Part shown: in pieces, positions 1 to 5,804 of the stretch | How the letters are laid out: every line of letters starts with the position of its first letter | How positions within the stretch are numbered: the stretch's first letter is position 1 | Assembly: GCA_016710625.1 (NCBI GenBank) | Contig: JADJVK010000051.1 | Span: 1-5,804, forward strand | DNA from: Saprospiraceae bacterium | Lineage (GTDB): Bacteria; Bacteroidota; Bacteroidia; Chitinophagales; Saprospiraceae | Length of the DNA: 5,804 nucleotides | Direction of reading: 5' to 3' | Translations under genes and position numbers: made by a program | Notes under the pieces: model-generated | What the model saw: only the letters and a program-made list of their open reading frames with translations | Told to the model about the DNA's origin: nothing | The model's database searches: none

Positions 1-14
1 AAAATATTAGATAG

Positions 15-28
15 ATTATTGCAATAAT
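15..28. repeat. Perfect 14-bp palindrome (ATTATTGCAATAAT)
   Basis: The 14 bases read the same on both strands, with a TTGCAA core. This symmetry would suit a dimeric regulator, so an operator for the downstream cluster is possible. It lies about 255 bp before the likely first start codon, which is far for a simple repressor site. In such AT-rich DNA a palindrome this long can also arise by chance. No regulator gene in the window supports the idea. Confidence 0.3.
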
Positions 29-136
29 TATGCTATTGAATTACAATTGCTAAATCAAATGAAAACAGGTTAAACATTTTATAATTTCTTTAATGTTTTA
101 TCAATTTAATATAATAACGAATTTGAGTTTAATAAG

Positions 137-144
137 TAACTTTG
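137..144 (+). promoter_or_regulatory. Possible Bacteroidota-type -7 promoter box (TAACTTTG)
   Basis: The octamer matches the TAnnTTTG consensus known for the -7 element of Bacteroidota housekeeping promoters. A TTTG -33 partner should lie 19-21 bp upstream, but none is there; the nearest TTTG (122-125) is only 11 bp away. The box would give a leader of roughly 130 nt before the ATG at 284. This is a single-element match and weak evidence. Confidence 0.18.
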
Positions 145-182
145 AAATTTCGCTTGATTATTAACAAAATCTGAAAGACCTG

Positions 183-201
183 AAGTAATTTTATATTACT
201 T
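183..201. repeat. Short inverted repeat, 7-bp stem and 5-base loop
   Basis: AAGTAAT (183-189) pairs with ATTACTT (195-201) around the loop TTTAT. The stem is almost all A/T, so it is a poor intrinsic terminator, although a few T residues follow. It could be an operator half-site pair or mRNA leader structure about 80 bp before the phosphorylase start. Chance occurrence in AT-rich sequence is a real alternative. Confidence 0.2.
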
Positions 202-283
202 TTAGTTGGAATAGATTTTGCGAATTATTCTTTCTAAATATTTCTTTTTAGGAATTTTCCAACCTTTTTATAGAAAATTAAAT

Positions 284-538
284 ATGAAATACGGTTTTTT
301 TGATGATGAAAACAAAGAATATGTAATCACTCGTCCAGACACACCCTTGCCTTGGATTAACTATCTTGGAACTGATGGATTCTATTCAATAATTTCAAAC
401 ACAGCTGGTGGATATTGTTTTTATCAGGATGCGAAGTTAAGAAGACTAACTCGCTATCGTTATAATAATATACGAATGGATACCAATGGTAGATATTTAT
501 ATAAAAAGATGAAGATGAAATTTGGAATCCGATCTTGA
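284..538 (+). CDS. GH94 cellobiose phosphorylase, N-terminal piece
   Basis: This piece holds the start of the N-terminal beta-sandwich domain: the MKYGFFDDENKEYV start, the PWINYLGTDGFYSIISNTAGGY stretch (in parts) and RLTRYRYNNIRMD, all typical of cellobiose phosphorylases. It is in true frame only to about 502. At the five-A run 503-507 one base appears to be missing. The last 11 or so codons before the TGA at 536-538 are therefore out of frame. Read one frame over, the same DNA gives KDEDEIWNPILKPMKKSLDNYE, which continues the family sequence. The upstream DNA is A-rich (GAAAATTAAAT), with no Shine-Dalgarno motif. Confidence 0.8.
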   Translation: MKYGFFDDENKEYVITRPDTPLPWINYLGTDGFYSIISNTAGGYCFYQDAKLRRLTRYRYNNIRMDTNGRYLYKKMKMKFGIRS

Positions 539-1722
539 AACCAATGAAGAAAAGTCTGGATAACTACGAGTGCAGACACGGTTTAGGTTACACGAAAGTA
601 AAATCAACAAAAAATGAGTTGGAAGTAAGTACATTATTTTTTGTTCCGCTTGAAGCAAGAAATGAAATATGGCAAGTTATTCTAACCAATAAATCAGCAC
701 GAACAAAAAAAATAAGAGTATGGAGTTACATTGAATGGGCCTTATGGGATGCTCAGGATGATATGACAAACTTCCAGCGTAATTATTCAACCGGTCAAGT
801 TGAAGTTGAGAATGGAAATATTTTTCATAAAACTGAATACCGTGAACGTAGAAATCATTACGCATACTTTGCAACAAGTGAAAAGGTAATTGGATTTGAT
901 ACAAGCAGAGATGAATTTGTTGGAGTTCATAATGGATTAGAGTTCCCAAAAGCTATGCTGAATGGAAAGTGTTCAAACAGCATTGCTTATGGTTGGTTGC
1001 CAATTGGTGTTCATCAAATTGATGTTGAGCTTAAGCCTGGAGAATCTAAAGATATTAATTTTATTTTAGGTTATGCAGAAAATCCAGATGACAAAAAATT
1101 TATTGAAAATGGAAAGATAAGAAAAGATGAATTTGAAAAAGTAAAAGAAAAATTTCTAATTACTACATCAATAAATGATGAGTTAATTAAACTAAAAAAA
1201 TATTGGACACAGATTTTATCATCGTTCCAGACAAATACTCCAGATAAAATTGTTAATCGCATGGTAAATACCTGGAATCAATATCAATGTATGATTACTT
1301 TCAATCTTTCACGCTCTGCTTCACTTTATGAATCAGGTATTGGACGAGGAATGGGTTATCGCGATAGTAACCAGGATATACTTGGCTTTGTTCATATAAT
1401 TCCGCAGAGAGCCAAACAAAGAATTTTAGATTTGGCTTCAACACAACTTTCGGATGGAACTTGTTTTCATCAATATCAACCCTTAACAAAAAAAGGTAAT
1501 GCAGATATTGGTGGCGGATTTAATGATGATCCACTCTGGTTGATTTTATCTACAACTGCTTACATTAAAGAAACCGGTGATGTAAATATTCTTAAAGAAA
1601 AGGTTGGATTTGCTGATGACACAAATATTGATACAACATTACTTGATCATTTACATATTTCACTTTACTATACACTAAATAATCTTGGCCCACACGGATT
1701 ACCTTTAATTGGAGGATGTTGA
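535..1722 (+). CDS. GH94 cellobiose phosphorylase, central piece (sandwich to catalytic barrel)
   Basis: This is the longest piece of the phosphorylase. Its true frame begins at about 508, so the TTG at 535 is not a real start. It carries the rest of the beta-sandwich domain (YECRHGLGYTKV, LFFVPLEARNEIW, WDAQDDMTNFQRN, HKTEYRERRNHYA). A helical linker and the first half of the (alpha/alpha)6 barrel follow. SRSASLYESGIGRGMGYRD (about 1309-1365) contains two arginines and an aspartate that bind phosphate and sugar in the family. HQYQPLTKKGNADIGGGFNDD and LGPHGLPLIG follow. The TGA at 1720-1722 falls one codon before the catalytic DWND motif, which continues in another frame from 1721. The stop is therefore a frameshift product and not a natural end. 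Confidence 0.85.
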   Translation: MKPMKKSLDNYECRHGLGYTKVKSTKNELEVSTLFFVPLEARNEIWQVILTNKSARTKKIRVWSYIEWALWDAQDDMTNFQRNYSTGQVEVENGNIFHKTEYRERRNHYAYFATSEKVIGFDTSRDEFVGVHNGLEFPKAMLNGKCSNSIAYGWLPIGVHQIDVELKPGESKDINFILGYAENPDDKKFIENGKIRKDEFEKVKEKFLITTSINDELIKLKKYWTQILSSFQTNTPDKIVNRMVNTWNQYQCMITFNLSRSASLYESGIGRGMGYRDSNQDILGFVHIIPQRAKQRILDLASTQLSDGTCFHQYQPLTKKGNADIGGGFNDDPLWLILSTTAYIKETGDVNILKEKVGFADDTNIDTTLLDHLHISLYYTLNNLGPHGLPLIGGC

Positions 1723-1969
1723 TTGGAATGATTGTTTAAACTTAAATTGTTTTCCCAACAACGCCAGGTGAAGTTTTCAGTTAGCAGGACATATTGAAAA
1801 TGATAAAGTTGCAGAATCAGTAATGATTGCTGGATTGTTTTGCAAAGCTTGTGATGGGAAATGGTTGAACTTTAAAGTTTGTTGGATTAGCAGGTCGGGT
1901 TGATGAATATGTAATGATGGGATAGAAGAAAATCAGTTATGGATTATGGCTGGGATGGTGAATGGTTTT
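1714..1969 (+). other. Dense frameshift patch inside the phosphorylase, including the catalytic Asp
   Basis: No single frame is open here, yet a continuous GH94 sequence can be read by changing frame about seven times. DWNDCLNLNCF runs from 1721, PTTPGEV from 1755, then LAGHIENDKVAESVMIAGLF from 1781. EMVEL runs from 1858, LKFVGLAGRVDEYVMM from 1872, RRKSVMDYGWDGEWF to 1968, and LRAYDANGD onward. The general acid aspartate is the second D of DWND (1730-1732). Most changes sit at runs of two to four identical bases. With the gain at 1714-1720 removed, the distance from the aspartate at 1363 is exactly 122 codons, as expected from the characterised enzyme. The exact base at each event cannot be fixed from one sequence. 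Confidence 0.75.
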
Positions 1970-2717
1970 AAGAGCTTACGATGCAAACGGAGATAAAGTC
2001 GGATCAAAAGAAAATGATGAGGGAAAGATTTTTATTGAAAGCCAAGGCTGGTGTATAATTGGTGGGGTTGGAAAAGAAAATGGCTATGCAAAAAAATCCT
2101 TAGAAAGTGTTAAGAAATATCTTGCAACAGAAAATGGAATTATAATTCAACAACCAGCATACACAAAATATTATGCAAATCTTGGTGAGGTAAGTTCATA
2201 TCCATCTGGATACAAAGAAAATGCTGGAATTTTTACACACAACAATACCTGGATACAAATTGCAGAAACATTGCTTGGTAGAGGTGAACAAGCAATGCAA
2301 TATTATCTAAGCATTTGCCCGGCAAATAAAGAAATGCAGATAGATACATACAGATGTGAACCTTATGTTTACAGCCAGATGACAGCAGGAAAAGATGCGC
2401 CAACTTCCGGTGAAGCAAAAAATTCTTGGTTAACGGGAACAGCTGCGTGGTCATTTGTTTCAATATCGCAATACATACTTGGTATTCGTGCGGATTATGA
2501 TGGTTTAGTTGTAGATCCTTGCATTCCAAAAGATTGGAAAGAGTTTAAAGTTACGCGCAAGTTTAGAAACAGTGTTTACATCATAACAATTACAAATCCA
2601 AAATCTGTAAGCAAAGGTTTAAAGAAAATTTTGGTTGATGGAACTGAGATAAAAGGAAATAAAATTCCTATTATTGAAAGTAAAAAAGAAGTCAATATAG
2701 AAGTTGAACTTGGATAG
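1962..2717 (+). CDS. GH94 cellobiose phosphorylase, C-terminal piece
   Basis: The piece completes the catalytic barrel and the C-terminal beta-sandwich. True frame starts at about 1968 (LRAYDANGDKVGSKEN). The ATG at 1962 lies inside the codons for GEWF read in another frame and is not a start. Visible family motifs are EGKIFIESQGW, QQPAYTKYYANLGEVSSYP, YKENAGIFTHNN with the phosphate/sugar-site Lys (2214-2216) and His (2238-2240), EPYVYSQMTAGKDAP, and SWLTGTAAW with the phosphate-binding Thr-Gly (2433-2438). The sequence ends at a genuine TAG (2715-2717) after a Lys/Glu-rich tail, matching the family end. The GH5 gene starts 21 bp later. Confidence 0.87.
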   Translation: MVLRAYDANGDKVGSKENDEGKIFIESQGWCIIGGVGKENGYAKKSLESVKKYLATENGIIIQQPAYTKYYANLGEVSSYPSGYKENAGIFTHNNTWIQIAETLLGRGEQAMQYYLSICPANKEMQIDTYRCEPYVYSQMTAGKDAPTSGEAKNSWLTGTAAWSFVSISQYILGIRADYDGLVVDPCIPKDWKEFKVTRKFRNSVYIITITNPKSVSKGLKKILVDGTEIKGNKIPIIESKKEVNIEVELG

Positions 2718-2738
2718 TCTTGTAAAAATAAAAAAGAA
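2718..2738 (+). promoter_or_regulatory. Short A-rich gap between phosphorylase and GH5 gene
   Basis: The 21-bp gap has no room for a normal promoter and no terminator hairpin, which supports co-transcription of the two genes. An A-rich stretch ending AAAAAAGAA sits directly before the ATG at 2739. Such A-rich leaders, without Shine-Dalgarno pairing, are known for translation starts in Bacteroidota. This gives slight support to the ATG at 2739 over the one at 2751. The 12-bp gap before the esterase (4583-4594) ends in the same way, with GGTAAAA. Confidence 0.4.
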
Positions 2739-3884
2739 ATGTATAGAGTTATGAAAATAGGATTCAATAGAAGATACATTGCAAAGTTATTTTATTCCCT
2801 TCTTTCATTTATCACAATTGGTTGTTCATCAACAAGCTTTGTAAATTTTGTTACAATGGATAAAGATAAATTGATGGATGGAGATAAAGAATTAAGATTT
2901 GTTTCATTTAATACTCCAAACTTGCATTACATTGAAGATTATTTAGACTTTAATGCTTCAAGTCCGTGGCGTTTACCTGATGAGTTTGAAATACGGGATG
3001 CTCTATCTACAATAAAAGAACTTGGCGGCAAGGTTACAAGAACTTATGTTTTATCAGTTCGCAAACAGGATGAGTCAAAAAAAATTATCAGGCACGTTTT
3101 AGCTCCTGGTGTTTTTAATGAAGAAGCTTTTGTTGCTCTTGATAAAGTTATGCAGGTTGCAAATGAGATTGGAGTAAGAGTCATAATTCCATTAGTTGAT
3201 AATTGGATCTGGTGGGGCGGATCTGCAGAATACGCTGCTTTCAGAAACAAAAGCAAAGAACAATTCTGGACAGATCCACAATTAATTTCTGATTTCAAAA
3301 AAACGGTTGAGTTTATTATAAATAGACGAAATACTTATACAGGAATTTTATACAAAGATGATAAAGCTATACTCGGATGGGAAACGGGTAACGAACTTCA
3401 AGCTCCATTTAACTGGACTACCGATATTGCAGCTTACATAAAAAGTTTAGATAAAAATCATATAGTTATCGAGGGCGTACACTCAACAGTGTTGTCTGAG
3501 CAAGCACTCAATGATCCGAATATTGATGTATTACAAACACATCATTACACTTCTTTTGATCAGACAATTAAAGATATTGTTAGAAATAAAAAGTTTTCAA
3601 AAAATAAAAAACCATACTTTGTTGGTGAGTTTGGACTGACTGCTCCAGAAAATATTAAAGCAATTGTGGATAGCACGATTGATAATGATGTTTCAGGGAT
3701 TATGATCTGGAGTTTGCGTTTTCATAATCGTGATGGCGGATTTTATATGCACAGAGAAAATAATGGCAACGGTCCATTTAGATTTCCTGGATTTGAATCT
3801 GGCGAAGTTTATAATGAAAAAGAAATTATTGATTTTATGAGATCAAGAGCTTTTGGAATTGATAAAGTTGAAATTCCAAAATAA
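2739..3884 (+). CDS. Secreted GH5 glycoside hydrolase, endo-beta-mannanase/glucanase type (catalytic domain)
   Basis: A retaining clan GH-A (beta/alpha)8 hydrolase that would cut internal beta-1,4 links of mannan, glucomannan or glucan outside the cytoplasm. From the ATG at 2739 the open frame is 381 residues. A second ATG at 2751 puts MKIGFNRRY at the front of the signal and is equally credible. A basic-hydrophobic signal ends in FITIGC, a lipobox-like site with lipid-anchor Cys29; Thr at -3 is unusual. Catalytic landmarks are TRTY (Arg101), WETGNEL (acid/base Glu219), THHY (268-270), VGEFG (nucleophile Glu297) and IMIW (Trp324). The layout recalls bacterial relatives of the GH5_7 mannanases, but subfamily and substrate are not proven. 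The TAA at 3882-3884 follows a run of four A residues, and family-like sequence continues in the next frame. The true protein is probably about 614 residues, ending at 4582. Confidence 0.85.
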   Translation: MYRVMKIGFNRRYIAKLFYSLLSFITIGCSSTSFVNFVTMDKDKLMDGDKELRFVSFNTPNLHYIEDYLDFNASSPWRLPDEFEIRDALSTIKELGGKVTRTYVLSVRKQDESKKIIRHVLAPGVFNEEAFVALDKVMQVANEIGVRVIIPLVDNWIWWGGSAEYAAFRNKSKEQFWTDPQLISDFKKTVEFIINRRNTYTGILYKDDKAILGWETGNELQAPFNWTTDIAAYIKSLDKNHIVIEGVHSTVLSEQALNDPNIDVLQTHHYTSFDQTIKDIVRNKKFSKNKKPYFVGEFGLTAPENIKAIVDSTIDNDVSGIMIWSLRFHNRDGGFYMHRENNGNGPFRFPGFESGEVYNEKEIIDFMRSRAFGIDKVEIPK

Positions 3885-4582
3885 AAATTCCATGGCTCCA
3901 AAACTTTTAGAGATAAAAGATAACTACAATATTTTCTGGCAAGGTTCTGTTGGCGCGTTTCATCTATAAAGTGCAAAGAAAAGAAACGGAAAGAAGGAGT
4001 GGATTACCTTATCTGATAAAATTATAGATGCAGATGCTGCTTACAAACCATTATTTGTTGATGAAACGGCAGAAATTCGCAGAGAATATTATTACAGAGT
4101 TTTTGCTCAGAATGAAAGCGGAATTTCAGAATCATCAAATGAAGTTGGGCCAATTAAAATCAATTTTTATAGATTGGTTGATGAACTTGAAGATACAAGC
4201 AAAATATTTTCTAAAGATGGGATAATTGAGCAAATTAAGTTTAAAGATATTTATCAGGTAAAAGAAGATAACACTCGTTTAGCTATTAATTCCAGGTTCA
4301 TCAATAATTTATAAGTTCCAGAGAGTATAACTGCATTCAAAATTTTTCATTTGCTCGTACTTGGTTTGCGGAGTTCAAATTTTTGTTGGGAATAATTTGG
4401 ATAGTTTAAGTGAAATGACTGCAAAAGTTGAATCGTTTCCGCCATTTAAAAATGTTTATGGATTTCTGATTCCATTTAATTTTACTTGTGAGGAATTTCC
4501 AATTAACACCAAGTTTATAAAAATATTATTCAAAGAAGAATCTCAACTCGGTAGAGTTGAAATTGATTATTCATCAAAATAA
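3885..4582 (+). pseudogene. C-terminal modules of the GH5 enzyme (FN3-like plus beta-sandwich), frameshifted
   Basis: No long single frame exists here, but a continuous protein can be read through about seven single-base shifts. They lie near 3879-3882 (+1), 3964 (+1), 3983-3986 (-1), 4291-4293 (+1), 4313-4314 (-1), 4343-4347 (-1) and 4359-4360 (-1). The first module, about 3892-4160, reads MAPKLLEIKDNYNIFWQGSVGA, then YKVQRKENGKKEWITLSDK and YYYRVFAQNESGISESSNEV, a typical fibronectin type III pattern. The second module, about 4170-4579, runs from LVDELEDTSKIFSKDG through IIYKVPESITAFKIFSFA and GVQIFVGNNLDSL to LFKEESQLGRVEIDYSSK. This looks like a galactose-binding-like beta-sandwich, perhaps carbohydrate-binding. 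The last two shifts are the least certain; a single +1 near 4360 would also restore the frame. The end is TAA at 4580-4582. Confidence 0.65.
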
Positions 4583-4594
4583 ATACTGGTAAAA

Positions 4595-5701
4595 ATGAAA
4601 ACATTAAAAATATTTTTTCTTTTAAGCTTAACTTTTATTCTGTATGGACAAACTATGATTGAAATTCCTTCCGTGTTTTCTGATAATATGGTATTGCAGC
4701 AAAGTTCTGATGTAAACTTTTGGGGCAAAGCAGAATCAGGATTAAATGTTAATGTTACAGGAAGCTGGGGAAGCACATCTAATTCAATTGTAGAGTCCGA
4801 TGGTACATATCTTCTTAAACTCACTACTCCAAAAGCTGGCGGACCTTATCAAGTCTATTTACAAATTGGTGATACAACAATCATCTATAAAAATGTTTTG
4901 ATTGGCGAAGTTTGGATTTGTTCCGGCCAATCAAATATGGAAATGCCTCTTATGGGTTGGCCACCTGCATCATTGATCGATGGTTCTGAAGAAGCAATTA
5001 AAAATGCAAGTAATGATAACATAAGATTATTTACAGTAACTCGTGCAATATCTGTAAAAAAGGAAAATGATTTGGCAGGAATTTGGGATATGATGACCCC
5101 AATTACTGCTTCAAATTTTTCTGCAACTGCTTTTTTCTTTGGGAATAAATTGTACAATGAATTAAAAGTTCCTATTGGATTAATTCACACAAGTTGGGGC
5201 GGCACACCTGCTGAAGCATGGACAGAAGCAGAGCATTTACAACAGCTTGGTGATTTTAATAATATTATTGAGAACATTAAGAATAGTGAAGGTGAATATG
5301 AACAATACATAAGCTGGTTGAATGCTCATCGAGTAATTGATGTAAGAAATGCCAATGTTGAAACCCGTTGGGAAAATTTGAATTTTGATGATGATGCAGT
5401 TTCCGAAATTACTTTTAAAGATGATGATTGGAAAGTAATGAAACTACCCGGTGGTTGGGAATCAAACGAAGTAGGGACTTTTGATGGAGTGGTTTGGTTT
5501 AGAAAAAAAATTCTAATTCCTGACACCTGGAAAAATCAAAACTTAATTCTGAATCTTGGACCGATTGATGACTGTGATAGATCTTTTGTAAACGGAAAAC
5601 TTGTTGGTGCCTTTGAGAAAGATGGATTTGGCAAACTGATAGAATATAGAGTTGCCAAAGAACTTGTTCAAACAAATGAAATAGTAATTCTGTTAGAGTA
5701 A
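4595..5701 (+). CDS. Exported sialate O-acetylesterase-like SGNH esterase (partial)
   Basis: A carbohydrate O-acetylesterase of the SASA/SGNH fold that would remove acetyl groups from sugars or polysaccharides in the periplasm or outside the cell. The ATG at 4595 starts a clear signal peptide (MKTLKIFFLLSLTFILYG, probable cut before QT). A beta-sandwich follows (about 21-100; IPSVFSDNMVLQQ and VNFWGKAE are family hallmarks). Then come EVWICSGQSNMEMPL, with nucleophile Ser113 in GQSN, and IGLIHTSWGGTPAEAW (about 194-209). From about 265 a galactose-binding-like insert (WFRKKILIPDTW, FVNGKLVG) splits the esterase domain, as in many relatives. The stop at 5699-5701 is a frameshift: one base is missing at about 5690, and VRVTDTQGGGG continues in the next frame. 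Full-length members are around 600-650 residues, so the catalytic His region lies beyond the window. Despite the family name, the neighbours suggest a plant-polysaccharide acetyl substrate. It starts 12 bp after the GH5 stop. Confidence 0.83.
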   Translation: MKTLKIFFLLSLTFILYGQTMIEIPSVFSDNMVLQQSSDVNFWGKAESGLNVNVTGSWGSTSNSIVESDGTYLLKLTTPKAGGPYQVYLQIGDTTIIYKNVLIGEVWICSGQSNMEMPLMGWPPASLIDGSEEAIKNASNDNIRLFTVTRAISVKKENDLAGIWDMMTPITASNFSATAFFFGNKLYNELKVPIGLIHTSWGGTPAEAWTEAEHLQQLGDFNNIIENIKNSEGEYEQYISWLNAHRVIDVRNANVETRWENLNFDDDAVSEITFKDDDWKVMKLPGGWESNEVGTFDGVVWFRKKILIPDTWKNQNLILNLGPIDDCDRSFVNGKLVGAFEKDGFGKLIEYRVAKELVQTNEIVILLE

Positions 5702-5804
5702 CTGATACGCAAGGCGGCGGAGGTTTGTGGGGAGTTCCTGAAAAATTAAATCTGCAGCTTGAAAGTACTAAAGAAACAATTTCTCTGGTTGGTGAATGGA
5801 AATA
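5692..5804 (+). pseudogene. Continuation of the esterase after a frameshift, cut by the window edge
   Basis: Reading from 5692 gives VRVTDTQGGGGLWGVPEKLNLQL and on to ISLVGEWK at the window end. VRVTDTQGGGGLWG is the expected end of the galactose-binding-like insert (compare the usual VRV.D..G.GG.WG pattern). The upstream frame ends NEIVI then a false LLE stop; supplying one base at 5690-5691 gives NEIVI-x-VRV. With this piece the window holds about 403 residues of the enzyme. The second half of the esterase domain is missing on the right. Confidence 0.75.

Larger units (their letters stand above)
1..283. other. Non-coding AT-rich leader upstream of the phosphorylase gene
   Basis: No convincing coding sequence is visible here on either strand; all three plus frames are interrupted by stops. 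An open stretch in frame with the phosphorylase reaches back to a TTG at 218. The 22 residues it would add (218-283) do not resemble the family N-terminus, which begins at the ATG at 284. The region holds a perfect palindrome (15-28), an inverted repeat (183-201) and one weak -7-type box (137-144). It probably carries the promoter and control sites of the cluster, but no complete promoter can be assigned. No tRNA, riboswitch or GC-rich terminator hairpin is visible. Confidence 0.7.
284..2717 (+). pseudogene. Cellobiose phosphorylase (GH94), whole gene, frameshifted as sequenced
   Basis: The enzyme cleaves cellobiose with phosphate to alpha-D-glucose 1-phosphate and glucose in the cytoplasm; no signal peptide is visible. 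The start is the ATG at 284, because MKYGFFDDENKEYVITRPDTP matches the family N-terminus. Correcting eight apparent single-base indels gives 811 residues, the usual length for the family. They are losses near 503-507, 1774-1777, 1856-1858, 1871-1873 and 1966-1969, and gains near 1714-1720, 1754-1756 and 1919-1921. On that numbering, residues equivalent to the Cellvibrio gilvus enzyme (numbers recalled from memory) are R344 (R351), R355 (R362), D361 (D368), general acid D483 (D490), K645 (K658), H653 (H666), T718 and G719 (T731, G732). Spacings inside each block agree exactly: 11, 6, 122, 8 and 65 codons. The intact catalytic set and undecayed flanks favour sequencing error over a true pseudogene. 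Cellodextrin or other GH94 specificities are less likely given the close motif match. Confidence 0.88.

Noticed and set aside
80..85. TATAAT sequence as a sigma-70 -10 box
   Set aside because: No TTGACA-like element lies about 17 bp upstream, and such hexamers are common by chance in DNA this AT-rich.
500..538. Programmed ribosomal frameshift at the A run 503-507
   Set aside because: The shift needed is -1, but the site is T AAA AAG, not a proper slippery heptamer, and five A residues are short for transcriptional slippage. With many other indels in the window, a lost base is simpler.
677..949. Minus-strand ORF of 90 codons
   Set aside because: It lies antisense to well-conserved GH94 coding sequence and its product resembles no family I know. 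The other minus-strand ORFs in the window are shadows of the same kind.
1714..1969. Intron, inserted element or unknown overlapping gene between the phosphorylase pieces
   Set aside because: Every part of the stretch reads as phosphorylase sequence in one frame or another, so nothing extra is inserted and only single bases differ.
4028..4225. Separate small gene of 65 codons
   Set aside because: It is an out-of-frame reading of the fibronectin-like module; the neighbouring frame gives the recognisable YYYRVFAQNESGISESSNEV sequence.
4361..4582. Independent 73-codon gene
   Set aside because: It is in the true frame but forms the tail of the GH5 protein. The TTG at its front falls inside the module and its sequence continues the upstream beta-sandwich.

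Overview
The window is AT-rich DNA (my estimate is about one third G+C), carrying an all-plus-strand carbohydrate-degradation cluster. A-rich leaders rather than Shine-Dalgarno sites, a lipoprotein-type signal and the family make-up suggest a Bacteroidota/Ignavibacteria-like bacterium. This is an inference from style; nothing in the window fixes the taxon.

Layout. Positions 1-283 are a non-coding leader with a 14-bp perfect palindrome (15-28), a 7-bp-stem inverted repeat (183-201) and one weak Bacteroidota-type -7 box. Positions 284-2717 encode a cytoplasmic GH94 cellobiose phosphorylase, broken in this sequence into three open pieces by about eight single-base indels. Rejoined, it is 811 residues with every active-site residue I could place. 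After 21 bp, 2739-4582 encodes a secreted, probably lipid-anchored GH5 glycosidase (endo-beta-mannanase/glucanase type). Its catalytic domain is intact (2739-3884). Its C-terminal fibronectin-III-like and beta-sandwich modules (3885-4582) are hidden by about seven more indels. After 12 bp, 4595 to the window end encodes an exported sialate O-acetylesterase-like SGNH esterase with one frameshift near 5690, cut off by the right edge.

Working together (inference). The short gaps suggest one operon. An outer esterase would strip acetyl groups and a surface GH5 enzyme would cut a beta-linked backbone. Cellobiose entering the cell would be split phosphorolytically to glucose 1-phosphate and glucose. 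Acetylated glucomannan is one substrate that would use all three activities. No transporter or SusC/SusD-like gene is in the window.

Main caution. The indels lie mostly at short homopolymers and fall mainly in two dense patches (about 1714-1969 and 3879-4360). The protein on either side of each one is well conserved. Sequencing or assembly error explains this better than genuine decay or programmed frameshifting.
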